Part shown: positions 8,605 through 18,051 of the stretch, in pieces
Numbering within the stretch: the first letter of the stretch is position 1
How the letters are laid out: the number at the start of each line of letters is the position of its first letter
Assembly: GCF_005771495.1 (NCBI RefSeq)
Contig: NZ_VAUW01000008.1
Location: 62,001-126,000 of the forward strand
Source: Maribacter sp. ACAM166
GTDB lineage: Bacteria; Bacteroidota; Bacteroidia; Flavobacteriales; Flavobacteriaceae
DNA length: 64,000 bases
Direction: 5' to 3'
Translations under genes and position numbers: made by a program
The notes under the pieces: model-generated
What the model was told of the DNA's origin: nothing
Database searches by the model: none
Seen by the model: the letters and a program-made list of their open reading frames with translations, nothing else

Positions 8605-10824
8605 ATGAAAGCTTCAATATTCCTTTTTACCCTCCTATTATCTATAGTTGCGTTTGCGCAGAAACCAGCATCTACCAGCATGGATTCAATACATTTAGAC
8701 GAAGTAACACTTAAAGCCAATTCCATTTTAGGGAGTAAGTTTGAAGCCAAGAACAGAACAGGTTCAGCCTATTACATTTCACCAAAAGAAATTAAGAAGT
8801 TTAATTATACAGACGTAAACCGAATACTTAGAAGTGTTCCTGGAGTAAATGTGTACGAAGAGGATGGTTTTGGTCTTAGACCTAATATTAGTCTTAGGGG
8901 TACTTCCCCTGAACGAAGCTCAAAAATAACGTTAATGGAGGATGGGGTATTAATTGCTCCAGCTCCTTACAGCTCACCATCAGCCTACTATTTCCCAACG
9001 ATTGCTAGAATGCAGGCAGTAGAAATACTAAAAGGTAGTAGTCAGGTACAATACGGTCCGTATACTACTGGTGGTGCCATTAATATGATTTCGAATGAGG
9101 TACCAGACAGTTTTGGTATCTTTCTAAACTCGAGTTACGGTAGTTTTAACAGTGGTCGTTTACATACCGTTTTGGGGGATAGTAAAAAGAATTTTGGATA
9201 TTCTATAGAATACCTCAACTACAATTCCGACGGATTCAAAGATTTGGATAATGGTGAAAATACCGGATTTGACAAAAACGACTTTGTCGCTAAATTCAAA
9301 GTAAACACCAGTCCTGAAGCTAAAATTGGACAGGCCTTTGAGTTAAAATTTCAATATTCTGATGAAATTTCCAATGAAACCTATTTAGGTCTTACCGAAA
9401 CTGATTTTGCCGCAACCCCATTCCGTCGTTATGCAAGTTCGCAGGAAGATGAGATGAATACGAAACATCTACAATTTATGGGCACACATACCATGGCCTT
9501 TAACTCAAATATAAGAATCACTACAACAGCCTATTTAAATAATTTCAATCGTAATTGGTTCAAAGTAGACAATTTGACTGTTAACGGGCAACGTGAGAGT
9601 ATTGCTAACATTATTCAAAATCCAGGAGTACTTTCAAGTCACTACGATATTGTAAGCGGAAATTCTAATACAGAAGCAAATGAGGTCATTGCAGTAAAAG
9701 CAAACAATAGAGAATACCTATCTACAGGAATCCAAACCAAATTGAACTACAGATGGAATAACAATAATACAGTTCACGATATGGAAGTTGGTTTACGCTA
9801 CCACTATGATGAAGAAGACCGCTTTCAATGGGTTGACGACTATAGCCTTTACAACGGAACAATGGCAGTAATTACAGCAAGACAAAGAGGCACTGATGCT
9901 AATAGGATAAGTGATGCCAGAGCTTTTTCTTCTTACGCACTATATAAACTAAAATACAAAGAACTAACCTTGACCCCAGGTCTTCGTTATGAGAATATTA
10001 ATTTAGGACGGACAAATTACGGTGGTAATGACCCAGAAAGAACTGGTATAAATCTTGCTGAACGGGAAAACCAAGTAAATGTATTTATCCCAGGAATTGG
10101 GTTTAACTACAACTTTCAAAATATTTCTCTGTTTGGAGGCGTCCACAAAGGATTCTCACCGCCAAGTAATCAAGTGGGTGAAAAACCAGAAGAAAGCGTT
10201 AATTATGAGCTAGGCACTCGCTTTTCTTATGCAGGCTTTTCAGGAGAATTAGTTGGATTTTATAATGACTACAGCAATCTTTTGGGAAGCGACTTAGCTG
10301 CTACAGGCGGTACCGGTTCACTAGACCAATTTAATGCTGGAGAAGTTAAAGTACAAGGCATAGAAGTGTTGTTGAATTACAATTTTCTACCCAACTCCAA
10401 AAAATTTAATTTACCTGTAACATTTAGTTACACCTATACCGATACTGAGTTCTTAAATAGATTTGGAAGTGAAAATGATATATGGGGAGAAGTAAACATT
10501 GGGGATGAACTACCCTACCTTTCGAAACATCAGTTAAATACCGCCATTAGCTTGGAACACAAAAAATTTGAGATTAATTTAAGTGGTCGTTATAATGGAG
10601 CTTTCCGAACTAAGGCCGGCTCAGGACCTATTGCTGCTAGTGAGCAAGTAGCATCTAATATCGTGTTGGACTTGGGAATTAAATATAGGTACAACCAACA
10701 TTTAACCCTAACTGCTAATGCCATGAACCTCTTAGACGAAACGTATGCGGTTGCACGAGTACCGGCCGGACTTAGACCAGGCCTGCCTTTTGGTGTTTAT
10801 GGAGGAATAGAAATAAGTTTTTAG
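8605..10824 (+). CDS. TonB-dependent receptor, FecA-like
   Basis: 739 residues with a signal peptide (1-18, ending AFAQ), a plug domain (about 45-165) and a 22-strand barrel ending in an aromatic residue (GGIEISF). The plug carries VNRILRSVPGVNVYEEDGFGLRPNISLRGT and SSKITLMEDGVLIAPAPYS, typical of the FecA (ferric dicitrate-type) group. It lacks the carboxypeptidase-like N-terminal domain of SusC-type receptors and has no SusD partner. It should import a ferric chelate or similar ligand through the outer membrane using TonB. No FecR/sigma pair is nearby. The substrate is not determinable from sequence. Confidence 0.92.
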   Translation: MKASIFLFTLLLSIVAFAQKPASTSMDSIHLDEVTLKANSILGSKFEAKNRTGSAYYISPKEIKKFNYTDVNRILRSVPGVNVYEEDGFGLRPNISLRGTSPERSSKITLMEDGVLIAPAPYSSPSAYYFPTIARMQAVEILKGSSQVQYGPYTTGGAINMISNEVPDSFGIFLNSSYGSFNSGRLHTVLGDSKKNFGYSIEYLNYNSDGFKDLDNGENTGFDKNDFVAKFKVNTSPEAKIGQAFELKFQYSDEISNETYLGLTETDFAATPFRRYASSQEDEMNTKHLQFMGTHTMAFNSNIRITTTAYLNNFNRNWFKVDNLTVNGQRESIANIIQNPGVLSSHYDIVSGNSNTEANEVIAVKANNREYLSTGIQTKLNYRWNNNNTVHDMEVGLRYHYDEEDRFQWVDDYSLYNGTMAVITARQRGTDANRISDARAFSSYALYKLKYKELTLTPGLRYENINLGRTNYGGNDPERTGINLAERENQVNVFIPGIGFNYNFQNISLFGGVHKGFSPPSNQVGEKPEESVNYELGTRFSYAGFSGELVGFYNDYSNLLGSDLAATGGTGSLDQFNAGEVKVQGIEVLLNYNFLPNSKKFNLPVTFSYTYTDTEFLNRFGSENDIWGEVNIGDELPYLSKHQLNTAISLEHKKFEINLSGRYNGAFRTKAGSGPIAASEQVASNIVLDLGIKYRYNQHLTLTANAMNLLDETYAVARVPAGLRPGLPFGVYGGIEISF

Positions 10825-11011
10825 AGCTCTATTATTGGTTAGACTGTCCAAAAATCTTAATCTTTAAATAAAACTACCGCTACAACTATTCAAATAAGAT
10901 AAGTGGTAAGTACTTTTTTTAAAGCAAAGATTATAATTGTTGTTGGACAAGAGTTAAAAAAAACTCCCGTTTCATGAATATCGGCACACTCTTAAAAAAA
11001 AAATTCAACAT

Positions 11012-11881
11012 CTAATGGTACTTCAAAAATAGCTCAGAAGCTTTGTTGTAAGATGCTTCAAAAGCCATCCAATTAACACTGGTATCAGCCTTTTGCTCCG
11101 TGAAATATGATAACATTTTCTCAGTGGGCATATTCCCCGTTAGCTCGTCTTTGGCCATTGGGCAACCACCAAAACCTTGCACAGCCCCATCAAATCGTCT
11201 ACAACCGCCCACATAAGCAGATTCTATTTTTTCATGCCACTTATTCGGTGTTGTATGTAAATGTGCGCCAAAATCAATAGAAGGATATTTCGGTATTAGG
11301 TTTGAAAATAAATATGAAATAGTTTCTGGATCTGAAGAACCTACAGTATCAGATAACGATAGTATTTTAGCCCCCATTTTCGCCAACCTTTCAGTCCATT
11401 CACCTACTATTTCCACATTCCAAGGATCTCCATAAGGATTACCAAATCCCATAGAAATATAGGTTACTACTTCTTTATTGGCGCTTTCTGCCAAGTTAAT
11501 AATTTCTTGTAATGTTTCTACAGATTGAGCTATGGTTTTATGGGTATTCCGCATTTGAAAATTTTCCGAAATAGAAAAAGGAAATCCTAAATAATCTATT
11601 TCCGGATGCAAGACAGCATCCTGTGCCCCTCTCACATTTGCAACGATAGACAAGAGCTTTGTCTTAGTATTGGAAAGGTCTAAACCTGCTAAAACCTCTG
11701 CCGTATCAACCATTTGTGGTATAGCCTTAGGCGAAACGAAACTACCAAAATCCAATGTATCAAACCCACATCCCAATAAGGACTGAATATACCTTACTTT
11801 TTCTTCGGTAGGGATAAACTCCTTAATGCCTTGCATGGCATCTCTGGGACATTCTATTATTTTAATTTTTGAATCAGACAT
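11012..11881 (-). CDS. Hydroxymethylglutaryl-CoA lyase
   Basis: 289 residues from the ATG at 11881; a 7-codon in-frame extension upstream is unlikely. It cleaves HMG-CoA to acetyl-CoA and acetoacetate, the end of leucine degradation. The DRE-TIM barrel is seen as ECPRDAMQG, then FVSPKAIPQM, the metal-binding histidines in FGAHLHTT, and the catalytic cysteine loop GGCRRFDGAVQGFGGCPMA. The usual length is about 290-300. It lies 53 bases downstream of a co-directional LysE-type exporter, so the two may be cotranscribed, although their roles have no obvious link. Confidence 0.93.
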   Translation of the reverse strand: MSDSKIKIIECPRDAMQGIKEFIPTEEKVRYIQSLLGCGFDTLDFGSFVSPKAIPQMVDTAEVLAGLDLSNTKTKLLSIVANVRGAQDAVLHPEIDYLGFPFSISENFQMRNTHKTIAQSVETLQEIINLAESANKEVVTYISMGFGNPYGDPWNVEIVGEWTERLAKMGAKILSLSDTVGSSDPETISYLFSNLIPKYPSIDFGAHLHTTPNKWHEKIESAYVGGCRRFDGAVQGFGGCPMAKDELTGNMPTEKMLSYFTEQKADTSVNWMAFEASYNKASELFLKYH

Positions 11882-11934
11882 TATGTAAAAATACAAACTC
11901 AAATTAAGTAAGGCTTGTTAATGACTTAAATAAG

Positions 11935-12555
11935 CTACCCGAAAAATAAAAATATAGCAATCCCCACAAAGACAGTTATTTGCAGCCATTTAAGCACAAG
12001 ACCTGTACGTTTATTAGTCGTTAAAAAATTTGAAATACTACCGGATAGCAAAGCGATTCCACAAAACACAAATGAAGACACGATGATAAATAACACACCC
12101 AGTACATAAAATTGAATAATTGTACTCAACGAATCTGAAAATAAAAATCCTGGAAAAAAGGCAAGAAAAAAAATTGTTACTTTAGGGTTTAGAACATTCA
12201 TTATAAACCCTTGACGAAATAATGCACTTAAACTTTTACCTGTCTTTTTTTTAGTTTCAAATGATATCGAATCATTACTCCTATAGACTGAAGTAGCTAA
12301 GAATAAAAGATAAACAGCTCCAAATATCTTAATTAGATTAAATATATCCGGGTTATCTTTTATTATTGCAGAAACCCCAAATGCCAACAAGGTAGTATGC
12401 ACTAAACAGCCTGTCATAAGGCCACCGACAACCGCTATACCGAATTTTTTACCGTTTTTGATACTTTGTATAAATACAAAAATATTGTCAGGCCCAGGTG
12501 AAATAGCCAACGCAAATGTGGCTATTGTAAATGCCAACAAAGTTTCGTAATTCAA
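11935..12555 (-). CDS. LysE family amino-acid exporter
   Basis: 206 residues with about six hydrophobic segments. The N-terminal signature SPGPDNIFVFIQSIKNGKKFGIAVVGG-like region (18-45) and the mid-protein FRQGFIMNVLNPKVTIFFLAFFPGF are characteristic of the LysE/RhtB family of inner-membrane exporters of amino acids or their analogues. The substrate cannot be told. It diverges from the Dabb-domain gene and precedes HMG-CoA lyase on the same strand. Confidence 0.93.
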   Translation of the reverse strand: MNYETLLAFTIATFALAISPGPDNIFVFIQSIKNGKKFGIAVVGGLMTGCLVHTTLLAFGVSAIIKDNPDIFNLIKIFGAVYLLFLATSVYRSNDSISFETKKKTGKSLSALFRQGFIMNVLNPKVTIFFLAFFPGFLFSDSLSTIIQFYVLGVLFIIVSSFVFCGIALLSGSISNFLTTNKRTGLVLKWLQITVFVGIAIFLFFG

Positions 12556-12642
12556 TTTAGATATAATTGGTTAGGACCCTAAAATACAAATTACCATTAT
12601 TTAAGCCTATTTTTAATATCTTGCTTAAAAATTAATAATCTT

Positions 12643-13053
12643 ATGAAAATTAAAATCTTAGTCTTTCTAATTAGTATTTCATGTGTGGCAAATGCTTTTG
12701 CCTCATCAAACGAACATTCAAAGAAAAGTACCATAATCGAGAACGATAGCCTTTTAAGGCATGTAGTACTCTTTAAATTTAAGGATGGAACTACTCAGAC
12801 CCAAGTGAAAGAAGTTGAAGATGCCTTTAGTGCATTACCTTCTAAAATTAAACAGATAAAAGGCTATGAATGGGGATTAAATAATAGTCCCGAAGGATTG
12901 GATAAAGGGTTTACCCATACATTTTTTCTAACGTTTGAAAGCGAAGAAGCTCGTGCAATTTATTTACCTCATCCTGATCATAAGGCCTTTGGTGCGGTAT
13001 TAACTCCGTATTTAGAGGATGTTCTCGTTATTGATTATTGGACTAATAAATAG
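12643..13053 (+). CDS. Exported Dabb (stress-responsive A/B barrel) domain protein
   Basis: 136 residues. A signal peptide occupies residues 1-20 (ANAFASS). The rest is a single Dabb domain starting LLRHVVLFKFKDGTT and ending PYLEDVLVIDYW, with a YLPHPDHKAF signature. Dabb domains form dimeric ferredoxin-like barrels; in secreted Bacteroidota versions no reaction is established. Monocistronic, with a hairpin between it and convergent pyrD. Confidence 0.9.
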   Translation: MKIKILVFLISISCVANAFASSNEHSKKSTIIENDSLLRHVVLFKFKDGTTQTQVKEVEDAFSALPSKIKQIKGYEWGLNNSPEGLDKGFTHTFFLTFESEEARAIYLPHPDHKAFGAVLTPYLEDVLVIDYWTNK

Positions 13054-13083
13054 GTAGCTACTTCTATTTTAAATTCAAATGAT

Positions 13084-13121
13084 ATGCCTTTATACGACTA
13101 ACTTGTGTTGTGTAAAGGCAT
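13084..13121. terminator. Hairpin between Dabb gene and pyrD
   Basis: ATGCCTTTA (13084-13092) pairs with TAAAGGCAT (13113-13121) around a 20-base loop, between convergent stops. There is only a short T-run, so termination is plausible rather than certain. Confidence 0.45.
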
Positions 13122-13174
13122 TTATTCGTATACCTACTAGCTTACTTACGTTTGGTAGAATTTAGTACTTGCGA

Positions 13175-14218
13175 TTAAATAGCTAATTTTTTCAAAATTG
13201 CTTTATTAATTTTTTTTACCAATCCCGGTCCTTCATACACGAATCCAGTCCATAACTGAATTAAATCGGCACCAGCTTCAAATTTCTCAAGGGCATCTTC
13301 TGCGGAATGAATACCGCCTACACCTATAATAGGGAAAGATTTATTACTTTTTTCTGCTAAGAATCTGATTACCTCAGTACTTCTATTTTTTAAAGGTTCA
13401 CCACTAAGACCACCTGCCTCTTCAATTAAAAGTGCATGTGATTGTAAATTATCTCTAGAGATGGTAGTATTGGTAGCGATAACACCATCGATTTTGGTGG
13501 TGTTCACAATTTCAATAATATCTAACAATTGACTATTGGTAAGATCAGGAGCGATTTTCAATAGAATAGGTTTACGCGCTGTGTTTTTTCGTCCGCTCAA
13601 TTTTAGATTTTCTAATTGAAGCTCATTTAATAAAGCTGTTAATGGTTCTTTATCTTGTAATTCACGTAAACCTGGCGTATTGGGTGAACTAACATTTACA
13701 ACAAAATAATCAACATCATCGAACAGCGCATCAAAACAGATTAGATAATCCTTTATGGCTTCATTGTTTGGTGTATTTTTATTTTTACCGATGTTGCCAC
13801 CTATCAAGACCTTATGTTCTTTTTTTAATTGTTCGGCTGCATCAAAAACACCATTATTATTAAACCCCATGCGGTTAATTATTGCATGGTCCTTTTTAAG
13901 TCGAAATAATCTTTTTTTAGGATTTCCATCTTGTGGTTTAGGTGTTAATGTTCCTATTTCCACAAAACCAAAACCAAAGTCTGAAAGTTCGTTATAGAGT
14001 ACCGCATTTTTATCAAAACCAGCCGCCAGCCCTACAGGATTTTTAAATTTTAAGCCAAAAAGTTCACGCTCCAAACGTTTATCTTCGATAAGAAACATGG
14101 ATTTAATAAGTCCCGAAAGCCCAATCTTAGAAAAAAATTTTATACTAAAAAAACTGAGGTAATGAACTTTTTCTGGATCGAACAGAAATAAAAAAGGTCT
14201 AATAAAAAGCCTGTACAT
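13175..14218 (-). CDS. pyrD: Dihydroorotate dehydrogenase (quinone), class 2
   Basis: 347 residues. The N-terminal amphipathic helices ([23 protein letters not shown]) bind the membrane and quinone, marking class 2. The barrel has [35 protein letters not shown], the catalytic-serine loop [20 protein letters not shown] and GVGGIHS. It oxidises dihydroorotate to orotate in pyrimidine synthesis and passes electrons to menaquinone. pyrF, the last step of UMP synthesis, lies 45 kb away in this window. Preceded by a -7 box. Confidence 0.97.
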   Translation of the reverse strand: MYRLFIRPFLFLFDPEKVHYLSFFSIKFFSKIGLSGLIKSMFLIEDKRLERELFGLKFKNPVGLAAGFDKNAVLYNELSDFGFGFVEIGTLTPKPQDGNPKKRLFRLKKDHAIINRMGFNNNGVFDAAEQLKKEHKVLIGGNIGKNKNTPNNEAIKDYLICFDALFDDVDYFVVNVSSPNTPGLRELQDKEPLTALLNELQLENLKLSGRKNTARKPILLKIAPDLTNSQLLDIIEIVNTTKIDGVIATNTTISRDNLQSHALLIEEAGGLSGEPLKNRSTEVIRFLAEKSNKSFPIIGVGGIHSAEDALEKFEAGADLIQLWTGFVYEGPGLVKKINKAILKKLAI

Positions 14219-14237
14219 TGATATATTTTAGATGGCA

Positions 14238-14245
14238 CAAAAATA
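14238..14245 (-). promoter_or_regulatory. pyrD promoter -7 element
   Basis: Minus-strand TATTTTTG, a perfect TANNTTTG match, 20 bases before the pyrD ATG. No convincing -33 element. Confidence 0.5.
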
Positions 14246-14281
14246 CAAAAGTGAAATTGATAATAGATAGAGATTATCCTA

Positions 14282-14731
14282 TCAGTTTTTATTGTTTAAA
14301 CTATCTGGGTATACTGTTGGTGTTACAATAAATGGAGAACGAGAAGCCTCTTTACAAAGTGAACGGTATAATTCATATTGCTTAGGATTGAATGAGGCCA
14401 ACATTCGTTTGTCTATCATCATTTGAACCCTACCCATACTGTCCATTACATTTTTGTACTTATCCGCCAATTGAGTCAACTCCGTTACAGTGCTTTGTGG
14501 ATGACGGTCTGTAATATTTTGTAATTCATTGTTCAGCAAATCATTACGATACTTTAACTCTGCCCCATAATTTATTAATTTTTCTTTCTGCAACGAATTC
14601 AATTGAAAAACATTAAAAATAATAGTATCATTTGTAACCCCTACACCTAGAGCACAATCTGCTTGTGCATTTACCGTATATGCAAATCCTAACCAGATTA
14701 GTAAAGCTAAAAAACTAAATTTCTTCTTCAT
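14282..14731 (-). CDS. Secreted helical protein of unknown function
   Basis: 149 residues with a signal peptide (1-22, ending TVNAQ). The mature part is helical (residues 45-110, with KEKLINYGAELKYRNDLLNNEL) and contains two cysteines, C26 and one near residue 127 (YRSLCKEA). The segment FNPKQYELYRSLCK recalls the ends of periplasmic Spy/CpxP-like helical proteins, but the LTxxQ signature of that family is not present. I do not recognise a named family. It diverges from pepT and precedes pyrD on the same strand with a 63-base gap that contains the pyrD -7 box. Confidence 0.7.
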   Translation of the reverse strand: MKKKFSFLALLIWLGFAYTVNAQADCALGVGVTNDTIIFNVFQLNSLQKEKLINYGAELKYRNDLLNNELQNITDRHPQSTVTELTQLADKYKNVMDSMGRVQMMIDKRMLASFNPKQYELYRSLCKEASRSPFIVTPTVYPDSLNNKN

Positions 14732-14775
14732 GAAATTTTCAAATCTTACAACTCCTAAAGTACAATTTATAACCC

Positions 14776-14783
14776 TATTTTTG
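14776..14783 (+). promoter_or_regulatory. pepT promoter -7 element
   Basis: TATTTTTG matches TANNTTTG exactly and lies 16 bases before the pepT ATG, implying a very short leader. Confidence 0.5.
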
Positions 14784-14799
14784 GTGAAATCATTTTTCT

Positions 14800-16023
14800 A
14801 TGCAGCATATTATTGAACGTTTCATTAGCTATGTGACTATTGACACTCAAAGTGACCCCTCATCAGAGACCACTCCAAGTACTAAAAAACAGTGGAACTT
14901 AGCGAATAAGCTGGTAGAGGAACTCCGTTCTATTGGTTTGAAAGATGTTACAATTGACGACAACGCCTATATCATGGCTACCTTGCCTTCGAATGTACAA
15001 CATGATGTGCCTACGATTGGGTTTATTTCACATTTCGATACTTCCCCAGATTTCTCAGGAACTAGTGTCAAACCAAATATTATCAAAAATTATGATGGTC
15101 TAGACATCGTTTTAAACGAGGAAAAAAACATTATTCTATCCTCAACCTATTTCGATGATCTATTACAATATATTGGGCAAACACTTATTACAACTGATGG
15201 CACAACGCTATTAGGTGCTGATGATAAGGCAGGAATAACCGAAATAGTTACTGCCATGGAGTATATAGTTAATCACCCAGAAATAAAGCACGGTACCATT
15301 AAAGTTGGTTTTACGCCCGATGAGGAGATAGGCAGAGGTGCTCATAAATTCGATGTAGAAAAATTTGGCGCACAATGGGCCTATACTATGGACGGTAGCC
15401 AAATTGGCGAATTGGAATATGAAAATTTTAATGCTGCCGGTGCTAAAATAACCATCAGCGGTATAAGTGTGCATCCTGGCTACGCAAAAGGAAAAATGGT
15501 GAACGCCATTCTCATCGCCAATAAGATTATAGCTGAATTGCCTAAACATGAAATTCCCCAAGAAACGGATGGTAGAGATGGTTTTTTTCATGTACATCAT
15601 ATGGATGGGGATATTGAAAACGCCACTATAGAAATGATAATAAGAGATCATGATTTAAAACATTTTAAGCAACGAATAGAACTTTTACAAACATTGGTCA
15701 ATACATACAATAACTCCTGTGGTGATTGTATTACACTGGAAATAAAAGAGCAGTATTTCAACATGAAAGAAAAGGTTGAGCCCGTATATCATATTGTAGA
15801 AATAGCAAAAAAAGCTATGGAAGATGTTGGCATTAAACCTATAATAAAACCGATAAGAGGTGGAACAGATGGTTCACAACTAAGTTTCATGGGGCTACCA
15901 TGCCCTAATATTTTTGCTGGCGGACATAACTTTCATGGCAAATATGAATATGTGCCGGTAGAAAGTATGCAGAAGGCGGTAAAGGTCATAGTTAGAATTT
16001 GTGAATTAACCGCAAATCAATAA
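14800..16023 (+). CDS. pepT: Peptidase T (tripeptide aminopeptidase)
   Basis: 407 residues, normal for PepT. M20 metallopeptidase: GFISHFDTSPDFSG (zinc His), TLLGADDKAGITEI (bridging Asp), FTPDEEIGRGAHKFD (catalytic Glu), YTMDGSQIGELEYENFNAA and PIRGGTDGSQLSFMGLPCPNIFAGG with the C-terminal histidine GGHNFHGKYEYVP. It cleaves the N-terminal residue of tripeptides in the cytoplasm. A decayed gene follows on the same strand 31 bases later. Confident. Confidence 0.97.
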   Translation: MQHIIERFISYVTIDTQSDPSSETTPSTKKQWNLANKLVEELRSIGLKDVTIDDNAYIMATLPSNVQHDVPTIGFISHFDTSPDFSGTSVKPNIIKNYDGLDIVLNEEKNIILSSTYFDDLLQYIGQTLITTDGTTLLGADDKAGITEIVTAMEYIVNHPEIKHGTIKVGFTPDEEIGRGAHKFDVEKFGAQWAYTMDGSQIGELEYENFNAAGAKITISGISVHPGYAKGKMVNAILIANKIIAELPKHEIPQETDGRDGFFHVHHMDGDIENATIEMIIRDHDLKHFKQRIELLQTLVNTYNNSCGDCITLEIKEQYFNMKEKVEPVYHIVEIAKKAMEDVGIKPIIKPIRGGTDGSQLSFMGLPCPNIFAGGHNFHGKYEYVPVESMQKAVKVIVRICELTANQ

Positions 16024-16054
16024 TCTTGTGGATAAGGGAGAAAAATTAGAATAA

Positions 16055-16582
16055 TTTTATAATGAAAATTATCACTTTAAAGATAGCGTTCACAAACTAA
16101 GAAAGTTGGTGCTTACTAGCAGCTTAACAGAAACTGATAAGTGGAGTTTTCCCACCTACACCTTCGACAACAAAAACAAAATAGCCATCTGTAAATTCAG
16201 GGCTTATTTTGGTCTATGGTTTTTCAACGGAGAGTTTCTAAGTGATTCTGAAAATATTCTTGAAATGCTCAAAAAGCCAAGGCCAAAACCATGCGACACT
16301 GAAAATTTCAAACTCCAGGAGAAATAGACTAGACAATTACTTGCACCTATATTTTAGAAGCAATGAAGATTCATTAAAAAGACTACACCTTACGCCTGTA
16401 AAAAGGATTAAAGATAAACTCACAATACCATCACATTTATCCTCGTCGTTTAATACAAATAATGAGCTTAAGGATGCTTTTCAAAAACTATAATATTCGA
16501 AGCAAAAAGAGTTTCCCAATTCGATAAAATAGTTCCACTAATTTTAGAAGGTAAAGGTCTTAACGACCTTTACCGAAAATAG
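16055..16582 (+). pseudogene. Decayed YdeI/DUF1801-family gene
   Basis: Three reading frames in succession encode consecutive parts of a YdeI/OmpD-associated (DUF1801) protein. Frame one (16055-16327) has FKDSVHKLRKLVL then SFPTYTFDNKNKIAICKFRAYFGLWFF but no start codon. Frame two (about 16330-16493) has HLTPVKRIKDKLTIP and NELKDAFQKL. The third (about 16503-16582) has the family C-terminus FDKIVPLILEGKGLNDLYRK. The usual central PGKQREY helix is missing. At least two frameshifts and a deletion mean it cannot make the intact protein. I infer recent decay because the residues are still easily recognised. Confidence 0.85.
16550..16574. terminator. Strong hairpin at the end of the decayed gene
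   Basis: GGTAAAGGTC (16550-16559) pairs perfectly with GACCTTTACC (16565-16574) around TTAAC, followed on the plus strand by T-rich sequence. It may act as a terminator between the decayed gene and the convergent oxidoreductase. The stem also encodes part of the family C-terminal peptide, so it could be coincidental. Confidence 0.5.
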
Positions 16583-16608
16583 ATTTTAAATTTTTCTATC
16601 ATAAACCA

Positions 16609-17958
16609 TTACAGCTTTGGTAATTTCCAACCATTGTTATAGTTCGCTTTTAAAAATTGATTGGCCTCATCGTTTTTGAATTCACCAGAGATCTCATCCC
16701 AATAAATTCGATTTCCTGTTTTAAAGGCAACGTTACCCATATGGGAAACCAATGCAGCATCATAACCCACTTTGATCGGTGCATTTAATGCAGAAGCATC
16801 CCTACTTTTTACCGCTTCGATGAAGTTTTTAGTATGTAAATCCAAACCGCTTAAACCTCCATTATCATAAGATATAGCTTCCATTTTTGGAATACCTTCT
16901 TTACCCCAACCTTGAAATTCCTTTTCAGGTATAACCTCCCAACCACTTCTATCTAAAACCAAGGTCCCATTATTGCCTATAAAAGCAATACCATGATTTC
17001 TACCGTAATTTCCACCATCAATACCCGTAGCATGTTCCCAAAGTATAGAGAAACCATCATACTCGTAAACGGTTTGCAAAGTATCAGGAGTTTCGGATGC
17101 ATCATCAGGGTAAGCGAATTTACCCCCCAAGGCCATCACCGATTTCGGTGTTTCTGCCTTCATACCATAAAGGGCATAATCCATTAAATGAACCCCCCAG
17201 TCAGTCATTAATCCGCCTGCGTAATCCCAAAACCATCTAAAATCAAAATGAAATCTATTGGTATTAAACGCTCTATCTGGCGCAGGACCTAACCACATTT
17301 TATAATCAACCCCGTTTGGCGCAGCTGAATCTGCAACAACCGGTACTGGTTTCATCCAACCTTGATAGGCCCAAGCCTTAGCCAAACGTATCTCTCCCAA
17401 TGCACCGGAATGAACATATTTTATCGCATCCACAAAATGGGGTTGACTTCGCTGCCACTGCCCAATTTGCACCATTCTATCTCTGGACTCAACAAAGTCT
17501 AACATGATATTCGCTTCTTGCACAGAATTGGCAATAGGCTTCTCACAATACACATCTTTACCAGCTTGCAAAGCATCTGTCAATTGTAGACAATGCCAAT
17601 GGTCTGGAGTACCAATAATCACTACGTCAATATCTTTATTTTCTAGCAACTTTCTATAATCGCCATACCATTTTGGCTTTTTAATACCTGCCTTTTCTAA
17701 GTCTGCAGTTCTAGCTAATAAGACATTCTCATCAACATCACATAATGCAATAACATTGATCTCACTCATTTTAAGAAAAGAAGATAAATCAGAGAAACCC
17801 ATGCCATTGCACCCTATTAATCCCACATTAATAGTATCATTTGCACCTACTTTCTTTCGCATCATGGATAATAACTCCATAGGAAACATAAACGAAGCTC
17901 CCGTCATTAATAACCCAGCGGTTCCCTTTCTTATAAAATTTCTTCTGTTTTGTCGCAT
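16609..17958 (-). CDS. Gfo/Idh/MocA family oxidoreductase, Tat-exported
   Basis: 449 residues. The N-terminus RRNFIRKGTAG followed by a hydrophobic stretch is a twin-arginine signal, so the folded enzyme is exported with its cofactor. The Rossmann domain has VGLIGCNGMGFSD, then ALCDVDENV, VVIIGTPDHWHCLQ and the motif CEKPIANS. The C-terminal domain has RWFWDYAGGLMTDWGVHLMDYALYG. Relatives oxidise or reduce sugars and sugar derivatives with bound NAD(P). The substrate is unknown and no sugar operon surrounds it. Confidence 0.93.
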   Translation of the reverse strand: MRQNRRNFIRKGTAGLLMTGASFMFPMELLSMMRKKVGANDTINVGLIGCNGMGFSDLSSFLKMSEINVIALCDVDENVLLARTADLEKAGIKKPKWYGDYRKLLENKDIDVVIIGTPDHWHCLQLTDALQAGKDVYCEKPIANSVQEANIMLDFVESRDRMVQIGQWQRSQPHFVDAIKYVHSGALGEIRLAKAWAYQGWMKPVPVVADSAAPNGVDYKMWLGPAPDRAFNTNRFHFDFRWFWDYAGGLMTDWGVHLMDYALYGMKAETPKSVMALGGKFAYPDDASETPDTLQTVYEYDGFSILWEHATGIDGGNYGRNHGIAFIGNNGTLVLDRSGWEVIPEKEFQGWGKEGIPKMEAISYDNGGLSGLDLHTKNFIEAVKSRDASALNAPIKVGYDAALVSHMGNVAFKTGNRIYWDEISGEFKNDEANQFLKANYNNGWKLPKL

Positions 17959-18002
17959 GTTGATAATTTAAGTGTTCTTTAAATATACCATTTTTAAACA
18001 AA

Positions 18003-18032
18003 AAAAACACCGATGTATCCATCGGTGTTTTT
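18003..18032. terminator. Terminator after yajC
   Basis: AAAAACACCGATG (18003-18015) pairs with CATCGGTGTTTTT (18020-18032) around TATC. It lies just downstream of yajC on the minus strand and ends the nusB-DUF1573-yajC unit. Confidence 0.88.
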
Positions 18033-18051
18033 CTATATGTAACGTAAATTG

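Noticed and set aside
15211-15651. 146-codon ORF inside pepT on the minus strand
   Set aside because: It is antisense to the conserved catalytic part of pepT and lacks any motif; a shadow frame.
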